A DNA stretch of 64,000 nucleotides from Sphingobacteriales bacterium (GCA_027483645.1 JAIXUD010000021.1:186001-250000), one strand, 5' to 3'. Counted from the first letter of the stretch, positions 54,029-62,919 are shown. Notes: generated by a model not told the origin, from the letters alone. A program made the numbers and translations.

Positions 54029-54082
54029 CCCCTCCTTCGCTTGGCCTTTTTGAGCATTTGGCCAAGGAGGGGCTAGGGGTGG
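54029..54082. repeat. Palindromic CCCCTCCTT repeat between convergent genes
   Basis: CCCCTCCTT (54029-54037) with GGCC, and GGCC AAGGAGGGG (to 54072), pair around a T-rich loop and are followed by CTAGGGGTGG. This lies between the stops of the convergent Nudix and DUF2304 genes and may act as a transcription stop for either, though a T-run is short. Confidence 0.5.
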
Positions 54083-54424
54083 TTAATCCTTCCTTTCCAA
54101 CTTCTCCCTCAGCAACGCCAACTCTTGGCTGAGGGTTTTTGTTTGCTGGTGCAGACGAGAAGCAACTTTGGATAAGTGCAACAGATACACCAGCATCACG
54201 AAAATAGCCGCCGTGAATACCAAGTTAGGTGCTTCGTATACACCAAGTGCATTGGCTACAATCTCCAATCCATCTCGCCAGAATGAGAATATCAGCAACA
54301 CCACGGTACTGAAAATCCAAACAAACGAGTACTCCTCGCGCAACTTACCTTTAATGATTTGCCGGCTGATGTATAACAAAAATAACAAGCTGGCAACGAT
54401 GGCGAGTATCTGGATGGGTGGCAT
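54083..54424 (-). CDS. DUF2304 membrane protein
   Basis: 113 aa with three hydrophobic spans (about 5-23, 33-53, 67-90) and a charged C-terminal coil (LHQQTKTLSQELALLREKLERKD). The motif REEYSFVWIF is typical of DUF2304. Members are usually next to GT2 glycosyltransferases, as here (11-bp gap), and probably help membrane-bound glycosylation. Confidence 0.83.
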   Translation of the reverse strand: MPPIQILAIVASLLFLLYISRQIIKGKLREEYSFVWIFSTVVLLIFSFWRDGLEIVANALGVYEAPNLVFTAAIFVMLVYLLHLSKVASRLHQQTKTLSQELALLREKLERKD

Positions 54425-54435
54425 CGGTATTGGTT

Positions 54436-55149
54436 TTAGCGAAACGTTAAACGGATGTAGGTATACAGGATAGCAATGGTAACCTTGGCCATATAATACA
54501 CTGAGCGCACCCCGTCAATTGATGATACGCCGCCCTGTCGTTCGCGCATCTCCACCTGCACCTCCCCTATTTTCAGACCGTTCTTTACATACAGTATTAC
54601 CGCTTCGGGCTCTGGGTATTCATCGGGGTAATCCTTGCTCACCACCTTCAGTGCATTTTGGTTGAGCATCCGTAGCCCTGAAGTGCTATCATTAATGGTA
54701 ACCCCTACCAGCAACTTGTTAAGCCTCATAAAGTACTTGATGCCGAAGCGTCGCATGGCAGAAGATTGGAAACCCTTCCCTTCCAAAAACCGGGAGCCGA
54801 TAACCACATCATTGCCAGAAGCATTCATGTAGTTATACATTTTGAGCAACTCTACCGGCGGGTGCTGTCCATCGCCATCAACCTGCACCGCATGGGTATA
54901 GCCATTAAGCAAGGCGAACTTAAAGCCAGTTTGCACCGCGCCACCAATGCCGAGGTTAATAGGCAATTGCAGGGCCGTACACGGCAGCTCGCTAATGATT
55001 TGGCCAGTGCGGTCTTTACTGCAATCGTTCACCACCACGGGCCAGTAATGCACGCCCGCCTCTTTTGAGGCCTGATGCACGTCCGCCACCACCGCAGCGA
55101 TGGAGGCTTCTTCATTGTAAGCGGGAATGATTACTGCGATTTTATCCAT
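54436..55149 (-). CDS. Family 2 glycosyltransferase (polyprenyl-phosphate type)
   Basis: 237 aa, GT-A fold. VIIPAYNEEASIAAVV opens the nucleotide-binding domain; VNDCSKDRT, VQVDGDGQHPP (the DxD-type metal site) and SGLRMLN follow. No C-terminal spans, so membrane contact may come through the DUF2304 partner. It most resembles dolichyl/polyprenyl-phosphate mannose or glucose synthases. Sugar and target unknown. Confidence 0.9.
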   Translation of the reverse strand: MDKIAVIIPAYNEEASIAAVVADVHQASKEAGVHYWPVVVNDCSKDRTGQIISELPCTALQLPINLGIGGAVQTGFKFALLNGYTHAVQVDGDGQHPPVELLKMYNYMNASGNDVVIGSRFLEGKGFQSSAMRRFGIKYFMRLNKLLVGVTINDSTSGLRMLNQNALKVVSKDYPDEYPEPEAVILYVKNGLKIGEVQVEMRERQGGVSSIDGVRSVYYMAKVTIAILYTYIRLTFR

Positions 55150-55157
55150 TTCTCTTT

Positions 55158-55250
55158 AGACACAAGATATGAGACACAAGACACAAGACATAAAAATAAT
55201 AACACCTACAAAGGTAAAACTCGCAACCCGTAACTCGTAACCCGTAACTA
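55158..55250 (-). repeat. Two 7-bp tandem arrays between GT2 and lgt-like genes
   Basis: 55158-55192 iterates ACACAAG/ATATGAG/ACACAAG. 55222-55250 iterates GCAACCC/GTAACTC/GTAACCC. Both have period 7 but unrelated units and are side by side, not inverted. Confidence 0.65.
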
Positions 55251-56429
55251 TTTTGCAGTGAGGCCTTTCTTGTACCGCCTAGTAAACACTAGCAACCCCA
55301 CAATACCCGCTATTATAAAGCACACGGCGATTATCTCGGCTTGTTTGATGCCAATGCCTAGTTTTTCGGTAATCCGCACCTGCTCAATGGCGAAACGCTC
55401 TAGCCCGTTTACGATTAGATAAAGCGAGAGGATAACGCCAGGTATCTTGATGCGCTTGCGTATACTCCAAAGAATAGCAAAAAGCCCTACCAACATAGCG
55501 AACTCGTACAACGGTGTAGGAAACACCGGTGTGGCTAATACATTGCAATAATCTTCAGTACAACCAGGGATAAATACTTCCCTATCCCAGCGGTTTACAT
55601 TGTGGGCATAATCAAACGACCACCAGCGATCGGGCAACCAACTAAGCCAATCGGGCTTGGGCGAAGTGTTGGGTCCACCCCAATCACCGTCACCGGCTAC
55701 GTGGCAACCAATACGGCCAATACCACCCGCTAAAAGCAAAGTGGGCGTTGCAGAGTCGGCCAATTGTATAATATCCAATCCCCGCTTACGGGCAAACCAT
55801 ATTACCAATATAGCACCACAAATCAAGCCACCGTAGATGGTCAATCCTCCAAAGAAAGAGCCTAATGGGTCTTTCAAAAACTCGGTTAAATTACCTGGCG
55901 ATTCAAACAAATAAAACAGCTTAGCACCCAAAATGCCCCCAATGGCAGCCATCATTACAATGTCGCCTATCTGTTTTTGGGGAAGTACTTCTACCCGTAA
56001 TTTTTGGGGTTTATCAAGCTTTTCTTTATTCTTTTCGTACCAGCGTTGGGCGCCCATCAATACAGCACCCACCAAGCCACCAATCCACGAACCCGTGGCA
56101 GATAGCAACCAGGCTTGCGGGTTGCTAGTAACCTCATCCATATTACCAAACAAATAAAACACCTTGAAGCCGATTACAAAACCTAGTAAGGCATTTACGG
56201 CCAGCTCCCAGGGGGTGGCGGGTGCACCTACCTCTACTTCGGTAATGTAACTTTTCAGCAAGCCAAGCTCATACTTACGCTTTAGGTCGCGGTATAGGAA
56301 GAATGCAGCAGCCAAAAAGGCCATCGCCATAATAAAACCAAAACTCTGTACGAGTTTCAGTAAAGGTATTTCAATGCCAAACAGGTCTGAAAAAAGGTAG
56401 TATAAGTTGGCATAACTCCGCTCGAACAT
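55248..56429 (-). CDS. Divergent prolipoprotein diacylglyceryl transferase-like protein
   Basis: 393 aa, about 100 more than E. coli Lgt. The Lgt part is in the second half: GGILGAKLFYLFESP, GGLTIYGGLICGAIL, GGIGRIGCHVAGDGDWG (Arg239), PTPLYE and GLERFAIEQ (Arg345). The residue equivalent to essential His103 of E. coli is Tyr199. Residues 82-126 look like a degenerate duplicate of the 162-208 segment. It may be the housekeeping Lgt of this lineage or a paralogue. Multi-span inner membrane. mtaB lies 12 bp upstream on the same strand. Confidence 0.83.
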   Translation of the reverse strand: MFERSYANLYYLFSDLFGIEIPLLKLVQSFGFIMAMAFLAAAFFLYRDLKRKYELGLLKSYITEVEVGAPATPWELAVNALLGFVIGFKVFYLFGNMDEVTSNPQAWLLSATGSWIGGLVGAVLMGAQRWYEKNKEKLDKPQKLRVEVLPQKQIGDIVMMAAIGGILGAKLFYLFESPGNLTEFLKDPLGSFFGGLTIYGGLICGAILVIWFARKRGLDIIQLADSATPTLLLAGGIGRIGCHVAGDGDWGGPNTSPKPDWLSWLPDRWWSFDYAHNVNRWDREVFIPGCTEDYCNVLATPVFPTPLYEFAMLVGLFAILWSIRKRIKIPGVILSLYLIVNGLERFAIEQVRITEKLGIGIKQAEIIAVCFIIAGIVGLLVFTRRYKKGLTAK

Positions 56430-56441
56430 AAGTGGTGGTTC

Positions 56442-57779
56442 TTATAGTGTGATTTGGTGGTTCTCGGTGAAGCTCTTCAGGAGCACATCGCCGCTATCAT
56501 CAATGGTGGTAAGGTTGACAGTTTCAATAGCATTAGCCCTTTTCGGGTCGTACGGGCGTTTTACCTTTACGTAGTTGTCGGTAAAACCTTGCATATGCAT
56601 GCCGTCGGCTTCACTCTCCCAAAGTACGCTTCGGGTGCTGCCCAAATGCTGTGCGTAGAAGGAGCGGCGCTTCTTCTCGCTAAGGATGCGCAGCATCTCA
56701 TTGCGGCGCTTGCGCTCGTTCATCGGTACTACTTCGCCCATTTCGGCGGCTGGCGTGTTTTGGCGCTCGCTATAGGTAAACACGTGGAGGTAGCTCACAT
56801 CCAGCTCGTTCACGAAATTGTATGTCTCTAAAAAGTCTTCCTCCGTTTCGCCAGGGAAGCCCACAATTACATCCACTCCAATGCAGCAATGTGGCATCAA
56901 TTGCTTGATGGTAGCCACCCGCTCAGTATACAGCTCGCGCAAATAACGGCGGCGCATGGCCTTCAATATCTTGTTGCTGCCCGATTGTAGCGGGATATGG
57001 AAGTGTGGCATAAACCGCTTACTACCAGCCACAAAGGCAATAATCTCATCAGTAAGCAAATTGGGCTCGATGGACGAAATGCGGAACCGTTCAATGCCTT
57101 CCACCTGGTCAATCTCCCGTATCAAATCAATAAACGCTTCCTCGCTCTTTTTGGCACCGCTTACGCCTTTGCCAAAGTCGCCAATGTTTACACCAGTAAG
57201 CACCACCTCTTTGGCAGTGCTTTGGGCAATCTCACGGGCTTGCTTCAATACGGCTTCAATACGCGGGCTACGGCTGCGGCCACGGGCCAGCGGTATGGTG
57301 CAAAAGGTACAGCTATAGTCGCAGCCATCTTGCACTTTCAAGAAGGTACGGGTACGGTCGCCAAAGGAATAGGCATCGGTAAAGAAGTCCACTTCCTCAA
57401 TGGCGCAGGCATGCACTTCGGCAGCAGTTTGCTCTGGTGCCAAGGCTAACACGTGCTGTACAACATTGAATTTTTCTTTCGCCCCCAGCACCAAGTCCAC
57501 GCCTTTAAAAGCGGCAATTTCCTCGGGCTTCAATTGGGCGTAGCAACCTACCACAACTATCTTGGCATCTGGTGCTTGGCGGCGGGTTTTGTTTACCAAG
57601 TGGCGACATTTGCGATCGGCAAACTCGGTTACGCTGCAGGTATTGATAACATACACACTTGCATCTTCAGTAAACTCCACCTTCTGATAGCCCGCATCAG
57701 CAAAGCTGCGGCTAAGTGCGGAGGTTTCCGAGTAGTTCAGCTTACAGCCGAACGTGTAAAATGCAACGCTTTTATTCAT
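56442..57779 (-). CDS. mtaB: tRNA t6A37 methylthiotransferase (MtaB)
   Basis: 445 aa from ATG 57779; the longer frame to 57830 translates a 7-bp array and is rejected. N-terminal UPF0004 domain with the auxiliary cluster Cys12 (FGCKLNYSE), Cys48 and Cys79. The radical-SAM cluster CDYSCTFC gives Cys153, Cys157 and Cys160. A TRAM-like C-terminal domain follows. FGCKLNYSET is typical of MtaB rather than MiaB. It adds methylthio to t6A37 of tRNA-Lys. Confidence 0.93.
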   Translation of the reverse strand: MNKSVAFYTFGCKLNYSETSALSRSFADAGYQKVEFTEDASVYVINTCSVTEFADRKCRHLVNKTRRQAPDAKIVVVGCYAQLKPEEIAAFKGVDLVLGAKEKFNVVQHVLALAPEQTAAEVHACAIEEVDFFTDAYSFGDRTRTFLKVQDGCDYSCTFCTIPLARGRSRSPRIEAVLKQAREIAQSTAKEVVLTGVNIGDFGKGVSGAKKSEEAFIDLIREIDQVEGIERFRISSIEPNLLTDEIIAFVAGSKRFMPHFHIPLQSGSNKILKAMRRRYLRELYTERVATIKQLMPHCCIGVDVIVGFPGETEEDFLETYNFVNELDVSYLHVFTYSERQNTPAAEMGEVVPMNERKRRNEMLRILSEKKRRSFYAQHLGSTRSVLWESEADGMHMQGFTDNYVKVKRPYDPKRANAIETVNLTTIDDSGDVLLKSFTENHQITL

Positions 57780-57801
57780 TGGTGCAAAGATAACGGTTTT
57801 T

Positions 57802-57957
57802 TGGACGACAGACCACGGACAACAGACCACCTAAAGTTATGGGTTACGAATTACGAGTTATTCTTTTGGAGTAATGTGTGGTCGGACCAATATGGTGGCT
57901 GTGGGTGGTGAATTAGTTATTTTAACTTCCGGTGCTTAATCTGTTGGTCTGACCACT
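57802..57957. repeat. Nested, decayed palindrome of 7-bp arrays
   Basis: 57802-57830 iterates GACGACA/GACCACG/GACAACA. 57839-57864 has GGGTTAC/GAATTAC/GAGTTAT. Weak inverse partners are GAATTAGTTATTTT near 57910 and CTGTTGGTCTGACCAC near 57940. Same outer/inner order as at 49071-49280. Confidence 0.55.
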
Positions 57958-57981
57958 AAACGTAATGTGGGAATTTAGATA

Positions 57982-58482
57982 CTACTGGCGAAGGTACACA
58001 TGCTTGATATCCCATACTTTTTTTCCATCAATTTCTAGCTCACAGCTATCATCTATTACCATTTTATTGTCACTCAATTCTACCAGATAGTCATCCTTAT
58101 ATCGATTGCCATAAAATTGAAGGGAAATTCTGCTTATCACATCCCGCGCCACAGGATAGTAAGTGTCAATTACCTTACAACTATCCTCGAAAGCCTGAAC
58201 CTTAACATTCTTCAATATGTTCGTTTTACGCATATGCACCACCGAGAGTGGCATTGACTTCAATTCCTTGACATCATTACATGCGCTATATACAAGCTTA
58301 TACGGTCGTCTAAACTTATCAAAGGACATCTGCTTTATTTCGCCTTCCACAATTGAGTGATCATACAGCCAAGTACCCATAATGCGGGTAGGTAATTCGT
58401 TAAAATCCAAATGTTGGCCAAGCATATTTATGCTGAAAGCAAAGAAGATAATTATGCTAAAGAGAGTTATTCTGGCTAACAT
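57982..58482 (-). CDS. Secreted hypothetical protein, 166 aa
   Basis: Signal peptide 1-22 (NMLGQ). The rest is beta-rich (LPTRIMGTWLYDHSIVEGEIKQMSF, KMVIDDSCELEIDGKKVWDIKHVYL). The 'GTW' start and strand pattern resemble lipocalin-like small exported proteins. Three Cys. No named family. Confidence 0.65.
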   Translation of the reverse strand: MLARITLFSIIIFFAFSINMLGQHLDFNELPTRIMGTWLYDHSIVEGEIKQMSFDKFRRPYKLVYSACNDVKELKSMPLSVVHMRKTNILKNVKVQAFEDSCKVIDTYYPVARDVISRISLQFYGNRYKDDYLVELSDNKMVIDDSCELEIDGKKVWDIKHVYLRQ

Positions 58483-58603
58483 AATTTATAAATTGTATTC
58501 TTACTATTTCCTTCCACCAGCATAAGAAGCTACTAAACGTGTCAGTAGAGAAAATAATTATCTATATTTAACGAATTTAAAAGCTTTAACATACAAGCCT
58601 CAC

Positions 58604-58873
58604 TCAATTGGCCATAGTACCTGGAATCCAAAAGAAAACCAAGTAGATAGTAACTGGGTTAGTAGTTAAGACGAAAATGATAATAGCAAACTTGTTATCC
58701 AAAAATATACCCTTCCTTAAAGCATAAAGCAACCCTAAGCCCACAATGCTTGCAAGTGATACCATAACGCCAAGAAGCAAACTTGCTACATTGTCATCGT
58801 ATGGAAGGGATGGCGCGCGAACCACCAACATCCAAATCACCACAAACAATATGGACAGCAACCACTTTAGCAT
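58604..58873 (-). CDS. Small membrane protein, 89 aa
   Basis: Three predicted spans (3-19, 30-52, 62-84). No family recognised. It starts 2 bp after the stop of the TPM-domain lipoprotein and is likely co-transcribed with it. Confidence 0.6.
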   Translation of the reverse strand: MLKWLLSILFVVIWMLVVRAPSLPYDDNVASLLLGVMVSLASIVGLGLLYALRKGIFLDNKFAIIIFVLTTNPVTIYLVFFWIPGTMAN

Positions 58874-58875
58874 AG

Positions 58876-59379
58876 TTATTTACCGTTAGGGTATGCCTTT
58901 TCCGCCAAAGCCATAATGACCTCTGTAGCATCCACAATGCCTTTATAGTAATCTCCGCCCTTAAAGGCAGGAATAAGCTGATTATCGACTATCCGTTTAG
59001 CAAGGGTGTCAGGCAGCCAGACTTCGGTGCCAGTGCCCGTTGCGATGTACGTTTGACGCTCTTGTGGGTCGATAAACAAAAGCACGCCATTGTCTCTATC
59101 GGCTTGCCCGATGCCCCACGTTTGGGCAATGTTGGTGCAGTACTTATTCAGGTCTTCCTTGATGCCGTTTTGGGTGAGCACTACTATTTGGGTACCGTTG
59201 GTATTGCTGAAATCTGCTAGTGTTTTTTCTAAGTCGGTGCGTTGGGATAGGGACAGTATTTGGGCTTCGTCGTTAACCAATCTGTCGGGAACGGGTGCCT
59301 TGCGGATGGATTGTGCACAAGAAGTAACCAGCACTAATAATAACGATAATAGTAGCAGGTGGTATTTACGATTGATCAT
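58876..59379 (-). CDS. TPM-domain lipoprotein
   Basis: 167 aa. Lipoprotein signal with LVTSC (Cys21). The TPM domain spans about 35-160: VNDEAQILSLSQRTDLEKTLADFSNTNGTQIVVLT at the start and GIGQADRDNGVLLFIDPQERQTYIATGTGTE, the conserved W-G-I-G..D.GVLL segment. TPM domains have acid-phosphatase activity in a plant thylakoid homologue, and bacterial ones are membrane-anchored with unclear roles. Periplasmic side of the membrane. Confidence 0.87.
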   Translation of the reverse strand: MINRKYHLLLLSLLLVLVTSCAQSIRKAPVPDRLVNDEAQILSLSQRTDLEKTLADFSNTNGTQIVVLTQNGIKEDLNKYCTNIAQTWGIGQADRDNGVLLFIDPQERQTYIATGTGTEVWLPDTLAKRIVDNQLIPAFKGGDYYKGIVDATEVIMALAEKAYPNGK

Positions 59380-59678
59380 TGGAAAGATGCCCTTTGGTGA
59401 TATGCCAAATTACAGAAAGTGTTTGACAATATCGTATGGCGCCTGCTGGATACAATTTTGCATAGAGTGTAGCCTTTTTCCCACATGGCGATTTGTGGTA
59501 CAGACGAGGGCTATGGGTAGCTTCTTTCAGAATCGTAAAACCCTGGCTCACAACGAAGTACTCGTCCGACCACTCACTACGGCAAACATTAAACGTGTGC
59601 GCATAGTGTCGGTAGTAAGCACTTCACACCAGTAACCAATAACTAATAACTAATAACTAATAACCAGAATCAACCAAA
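59380..59678. other. Spacer with 7-bp array, no gene
   Basis: 299 bp. 59632-59676 iterates AACCAAT/AACTAAT with period 7, ending just beyond the PhoX-like stop. The rest has no repeat shared with the window and no plausible frame. Confidence 0.5.
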
Positions 59679-61154
59679 CTAGAATCCTTTAATCGCAATT
59701 ACCACCGACTTATTGAACGGCGCGGGGTTGTTTTTGTTTGGCATGTGTATGCTCAAGAACATGGTTTTGCCATCAGGAGTAAAATAAGCTCCAGTGGTTT
59801 CACAACCTTCTGGGCCGATTACGAAACGCTTCAAATCATTAAGCGTAGGATTGGGATTGCTCAAATCTAAAAAGTAGACCTCGTTATAGACTTCCTCTTT
59901 GCTAACACCCGGTTCGCCTACTCGGTTTTCGGTAATACCAATCAAATCTTCGCTAATGATGAGGTAGTTTTTACCATTTATCTGCTTCAAAGTAAGCCCA
60001 TCAGGGTTAGAAAAGTTACCAGCTAGCGTACCAGTTATATCTCCACCCGGCACCAGGGGGCGCATCTTCAAGGTGTTCAAATCCAATTCCAACAGCCTGC
60101 CATAAGGGTCGTGGTATTTGTTGCCGCCTTCGCTACAGCAATCTACTAAGTATTTTACTTGCTTGCCTCCAAGGCCCACATGGTAATCTAAATTATAATG
60201 GTCTTTTCCTGTTTCGGTTATGTAAATTTTGTCGCCGATGCCGTCCACCCATTCATGTCTTACAAAAAGCGTTGCGCCCATACGAGCAGCCACATCGCGA
60301 ATGATAATCAATGAATCCATCTCACGGGGCAAAGTAAGCCACTCGCCACTTTCTCCATCAGCCGATTGCTTGTATGCGTACAATTGGCCAGCGGTATATA
60401 CCCCAGCCGTATCAGCTACAAACTTGAAGAACACTGCCGGGGTATTATCGTCAGTTAAATAGATGGTTTTGTTGTCGGGCATCACATGTGCATCCTCATG
60501 CTGGAACCGGCCCATGGCATATATTTTATGCATGGCCTGGCCAGTCATTGGATTTACCTCAACCATCCAACCGAAATTCTCGTACCGTTTACGGCCATTA
60601 AAGTTAGTGGTATCGCGGTATTGATCATTGAGTTCGGCATTGTTAACCGGCTCGGTTTCTTCAGCGGTAAGGATGGTGTTTTGTGGGGTTAGGGTGCCTC
60701 CGCAGTTGCGCAGGGTTCCGCCCACATTGCTGAAATCGACGTGTTTGCGGCTCAAGGTTTTCCAAGTGCCATTTTCCATTTTCACCTCTAGTACTGTAGC
60801 CCCACCGCCATCGCCTAGGTTGTCGTTTAGGGCTTTGCTTTCATGGTTCACAAATAAGTAACCATGCTCGCTACTGCCCTCAATAGGTATATAGGCGGTA
60901 AAGTCCGCATGATCTTTTGCAGGAAATTTCTTTCCATCAGCCCGCTCTACAGAGTCAATAAATGCACTAAATATGGTATCGTAAGTAAACCCTTCCGGCA
61001 ATATCACCGTGCGGTTATCAAAGTTGGACGCTATTGGGTTAAATAGCGAAAAGCTATCCACCGTCTCAGTAGCTACCGGTGCTGGTTGGTCGGTGTTACC
61101 ACTGCAAGAATACAAAAGGGGAAGGGCAAGTAGGCAAGAATAGGCAAAGCGCAT
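59679..61154 (-). CDS. PhoX/DUF839-family lipoprotein, putative alkaline phosphatase
   Basis: 491 aa from ATG 61154, which places a lipoprotein signal at the N-terminus (LALPLLYSC, Cys17); the longer frame spoils it. The PhoX-type propeller has FVNHESKALNDN, DVSF-like strands, AEETEPVN (the Glu pair that binds Ca/Fe in PhoX), GRFQHEDAHVMPD and YLTDDNTPAVFFKFV. The fold and acidic ligands support a phosphatase of the PhoX type. Membrane-anchored and periplasmic or surface-exposed. -7-like TATTTTTG at 61181-61174 upstream. Confidence 0.85.
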   Translation of the reverse strand: MRFAYSCLLALPLLYSCSGNTDQPAPVATETVDSFSLFNPIASNFDNRTVILPEGFTYDTIFSAFIDSVERADGKKFPAKDHADFTAYIPIEGSSEHGYLFVNHESKALNDNLGDGGGATVLEVKMENGTWKTLSRKHVDFSNVGGTLRNCGGTLTPQNTILTAEETEPVNNAELNDQYRDTTNFNGRKRYENFGWMVEVNPMTGQAMHKIYAMGRFQHEDAHVMPDNKTIYLTDDNTPAVFFKFVADTAGVYTAGQLYAYKQSADGESGEWLTLPREMDSLIIIRDVAARMGATLFVRHEWVDGIGDKIYITETGKDHYNLDYHVGLGGKQVKYLVDCCSEGGNKYHDPYGRLLELDLNTLKMRPLVPGGDITGTLAGNFSNPDGLTLKQINGKNYLIISEDLIGITENRVGEPGVSKEEVYNEVYFLDLSNPNPTLNDLKRFVIGPEGCETTGAYFTPDGKTMFLSIHMPNKNNPAPFNKSVVIAIKGF

Positions 61155-61173
61155 CGAGGTAAAATGTTTGGCA

Positions 61174-61181
61174 CAAAAATA
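61174..61181 (-). promoter_or_regulatory. Candidate -7 box of the PhoX-like gene
   Basis: TATTTTTG on the minus strand fits TAnnTTTG, 20 bp before ATG 61154. No TTG at the -33 distance. Confidence 0.4.
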
Positions 61182-61216
61182 CACTATCGTTACTTTCTAG
61201 GTACATTAACGTTGTG

Positions 61217-61516
61217 TTAAGCATATTGTTCGATGACCTTTTTAATCTGCTGGCCAGGCACCACGCCCGATTGCTGCCAGAGGATTTTACCGTTTTTGAA
61301 AAGCATGAGCGTAGGTACGCCGCGTATTTGGTATTGGGCAGCTACTTGCGGGTTTTTATCCACGTCAATTTTAATAATTCGGGCATGTTCGCCGACTTCG
61401 GTGGCGACTTCATCAAGTATTGGGGCCATAGTTTTGCACGGGCCGCACCATGTGGCAAAAAAGTCTACTAATACAAGGGTGTCGCTATTAACAATATCGT
61501 TGAAATTGCCCTTCAT
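61217..61516 (-). CDS. trxA: Thioredoxin
   Basis: 99 aa from ATG 61516. Active site WCGPC (23-27), cis-Pro in RGVPTLMLF and DVDKNPQVAAQY are standard. It reduces disulfides in the cytoplasm. A start 11 codons upstream is open but adds residues not found in thioredoxins. Confidence 0.95.
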   Translation of the reverse strand: MKGNFNDIVNSDTLVLVDFFATWCGPCKTMAPILDEVATEVGEHARIIKIDVDKNPQVAAQYQIRGVPTLMLFKNGKILWQQSGVVPGQQIKKVIEQYA

Positions 61517-61605
61517 ATCGGGTGGTTTTAGGTTATAAATGTAGAACAACAGGTGTTGGGCTAACGTTCCATTGGGCTAGCAGCCACTTGGCTGTAATGC
61601 AATGC

Positions 61606-61613
61606 TACTTTTG
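61606..61613 (+). promoter_or_regulatory. Candidate -7 box before the YoaK-family gene
   Basis: TACTTTTG fits TAnnTTTG; TTG at 61588-61590 is 15 bp upstream, somewhat closer than usual. The leader would be about 55 nt. Confidence 0.35.
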
Positions 61614-61672
61614 TTTTAAATTGTGAAGGACTATTTATATCTAGGCAGGGATACTATAAAAACTAACACATC

Positions 61673-62401
61673 ATGTTTAGGCACCAAGGGCTGAAAAGGA
61701 CCCATGCACACAACTTGAAAATTGCTACCATACTCTCGTTTGTAGCTGGACTAGTAAATGTAGTGGGCTTTATTTCCATTGGGCGATTAACCACCAACGT
61801 AACAGGTCACTTTGCGTTTTTAGTTAACGACTTCCTGAATTTTGATTTCATTGATGGGTTAATACTGTTTCTGTATTTGTTTGCGTTCTTTTTGGGGTCG
61901 TTTGTATCCAGCACCATCATCGAGATTACCAGTAAGAAATCGGACAAAAACATCTTTGTAGTTCCTGTTGCTATAGAGGTACTGATATTACTGTATTTGG
62001 CTTTTGAAGGTACCAATTTAGTATCTACCGCCCCTAACATTATTGCTTTGCTGCTGCTTTTTGCTATGGGGCTGCAAAACTCACTGGTAACTAGAATAAG
62101 CAATGCCGTGGTAAGAACCACCCACCTTACAGGGCTCTTTACTGATTTGGGTATTGAGGTTTCGCAGTTGTTTTTTTACAAGGAAGTTGCACAAAGGGCC
62201 AAGCTATTATCCAACATCCAGTTGAGGTTTTCCATTATTACCTTCTTTTTTATCGGGGGCATCTGCGGTGGGTTGCTTTACAAGCAAGTAGGGTATTATG
62301 TTTTGTTTCTACCTTCTGGGCTTTTGGTGCTTGGTTTAATCTACGACCAGTTAAAGTTGAATGTACTGAAGCTGAGAAGGAAGTTGGGTACCCATGGGTA
62401 G
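61673..62401 (+). CDS. YoaK/DUF1275-family membrane protein
   Basis: 242 aa with about six spans. The family motifs are present: FVAGLVNVVGFISIGRLTTNVTGH near the N-terminus, and MGLQNSLVTRISNAVVRTTHLTGLFTDLGIE in the middle, with the conserved Asn, Thr and His. Function unestablished; a transporter fold is assumed. Monocistronic. Confidence 0.9.
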   Translation: MFRHQGLKRTHAHNLKIATILSFVAGLVNVVGFISIGRLTTNVTGHFAFLVNDFLNFDFIDGLILFLYLFAFFLGSFVSSTIIEITSKKSDKNIFVVPVAIEVLILLYLAFEGTNLVSTAPNIIALLLLFAMGLQNSLVTRISNAVVRTTHLTGLFTDLGIEVSQLFFYKEVAQRAKLLSNIQLRFSIITFFFIGGICGGLLYKQVGYYVLFLPSGLLVLGLIYDQLKLNVLKLRRKLGTHG

Positions 62402-62410
62402 TATCGCAAA

Positions 62411-62446
62411 TAAAAAAGGCACAAAGCCTGTACAGCCTTGTGCCTT
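62411..62446 (-). terminator. Rho-independent terminator of ndk
   Basis: AAGGCACAA/TTGTGCCTT stem (62416-62424 with 62438-62446). On the minus strand a T-run follows at 62416-62411. The stem could also end the convergent YoaK-family transcript. Confidence 0.83.
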
Positions 62447-62476
62447 CAAAAGTATCTCAATTAAAATGTGCCTAGA

Positions 62477-62896
62477 TTAAGGGCGCTCCAATTTGCTAAA
62501 GAAGAAATCGCCTTCGATAGTAGCGTTCTCGTCAGAATCAGAACCATGCATAGCGTTGGCTTCGATGCTCTTGGCAAACAAGTTGCGCAAGGTACCTGGC
62601 TCAGCTTTGGTAGGGTCGGTAGCGCCAATCAATTTGCGGAAATCTTCCACAGCATTATCTTTCTCCAAGATGGCGGCAACGATAGGGCCAGAAGACATAA
62701 AGCCAACCAACTCGCCATAAAAGCCACGCTCTTTGTGTACTTCGTAAAACTTGCCAGCAGTTTCTGCGGTCAGTTTGGTGTATTTAAGGGCAACGATGCG
62801 GAAACCAGCTTCGTTGATTTTTGCCAAAATTGGGCCGATGTAGTTGTTTGCAACAGCATCAGGCTTAATCATTGTAAAGGTATATTTACCAGCCAT
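62477..62896 (-). CDS. ndk: Nucleoside diphosphate kinase
   Basis: 139 aa from ATG 62896. Lys11 (MIKPDAV), catalytic His117 (NAMHGSDS) and EGDFFF are canonical. It transfers phosphate between nucleoside tri- and diphosphates through phospho-His. The longer frame to 62941 adds 15 unrelated residues. Candidate -7 box TATTTTTG at 62927-62920. Confidence 0.97.
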   Translation of the reverse strand: MAGKYTFTMIKPDAVANNYIGPILAKINEAGFRIVALKYTKLTAETAGKFYEVHKERGFYGELVGFMSSGPIVAAILEKDNAVEDFRKLIGATDPTKAEPGTLRNLFAKSIEANAMHGSDSDENATIEGDFFFSKLERP

Positions 62897-62919
62897 AACA
62901 GTTTGTATATTTTGTGGCG

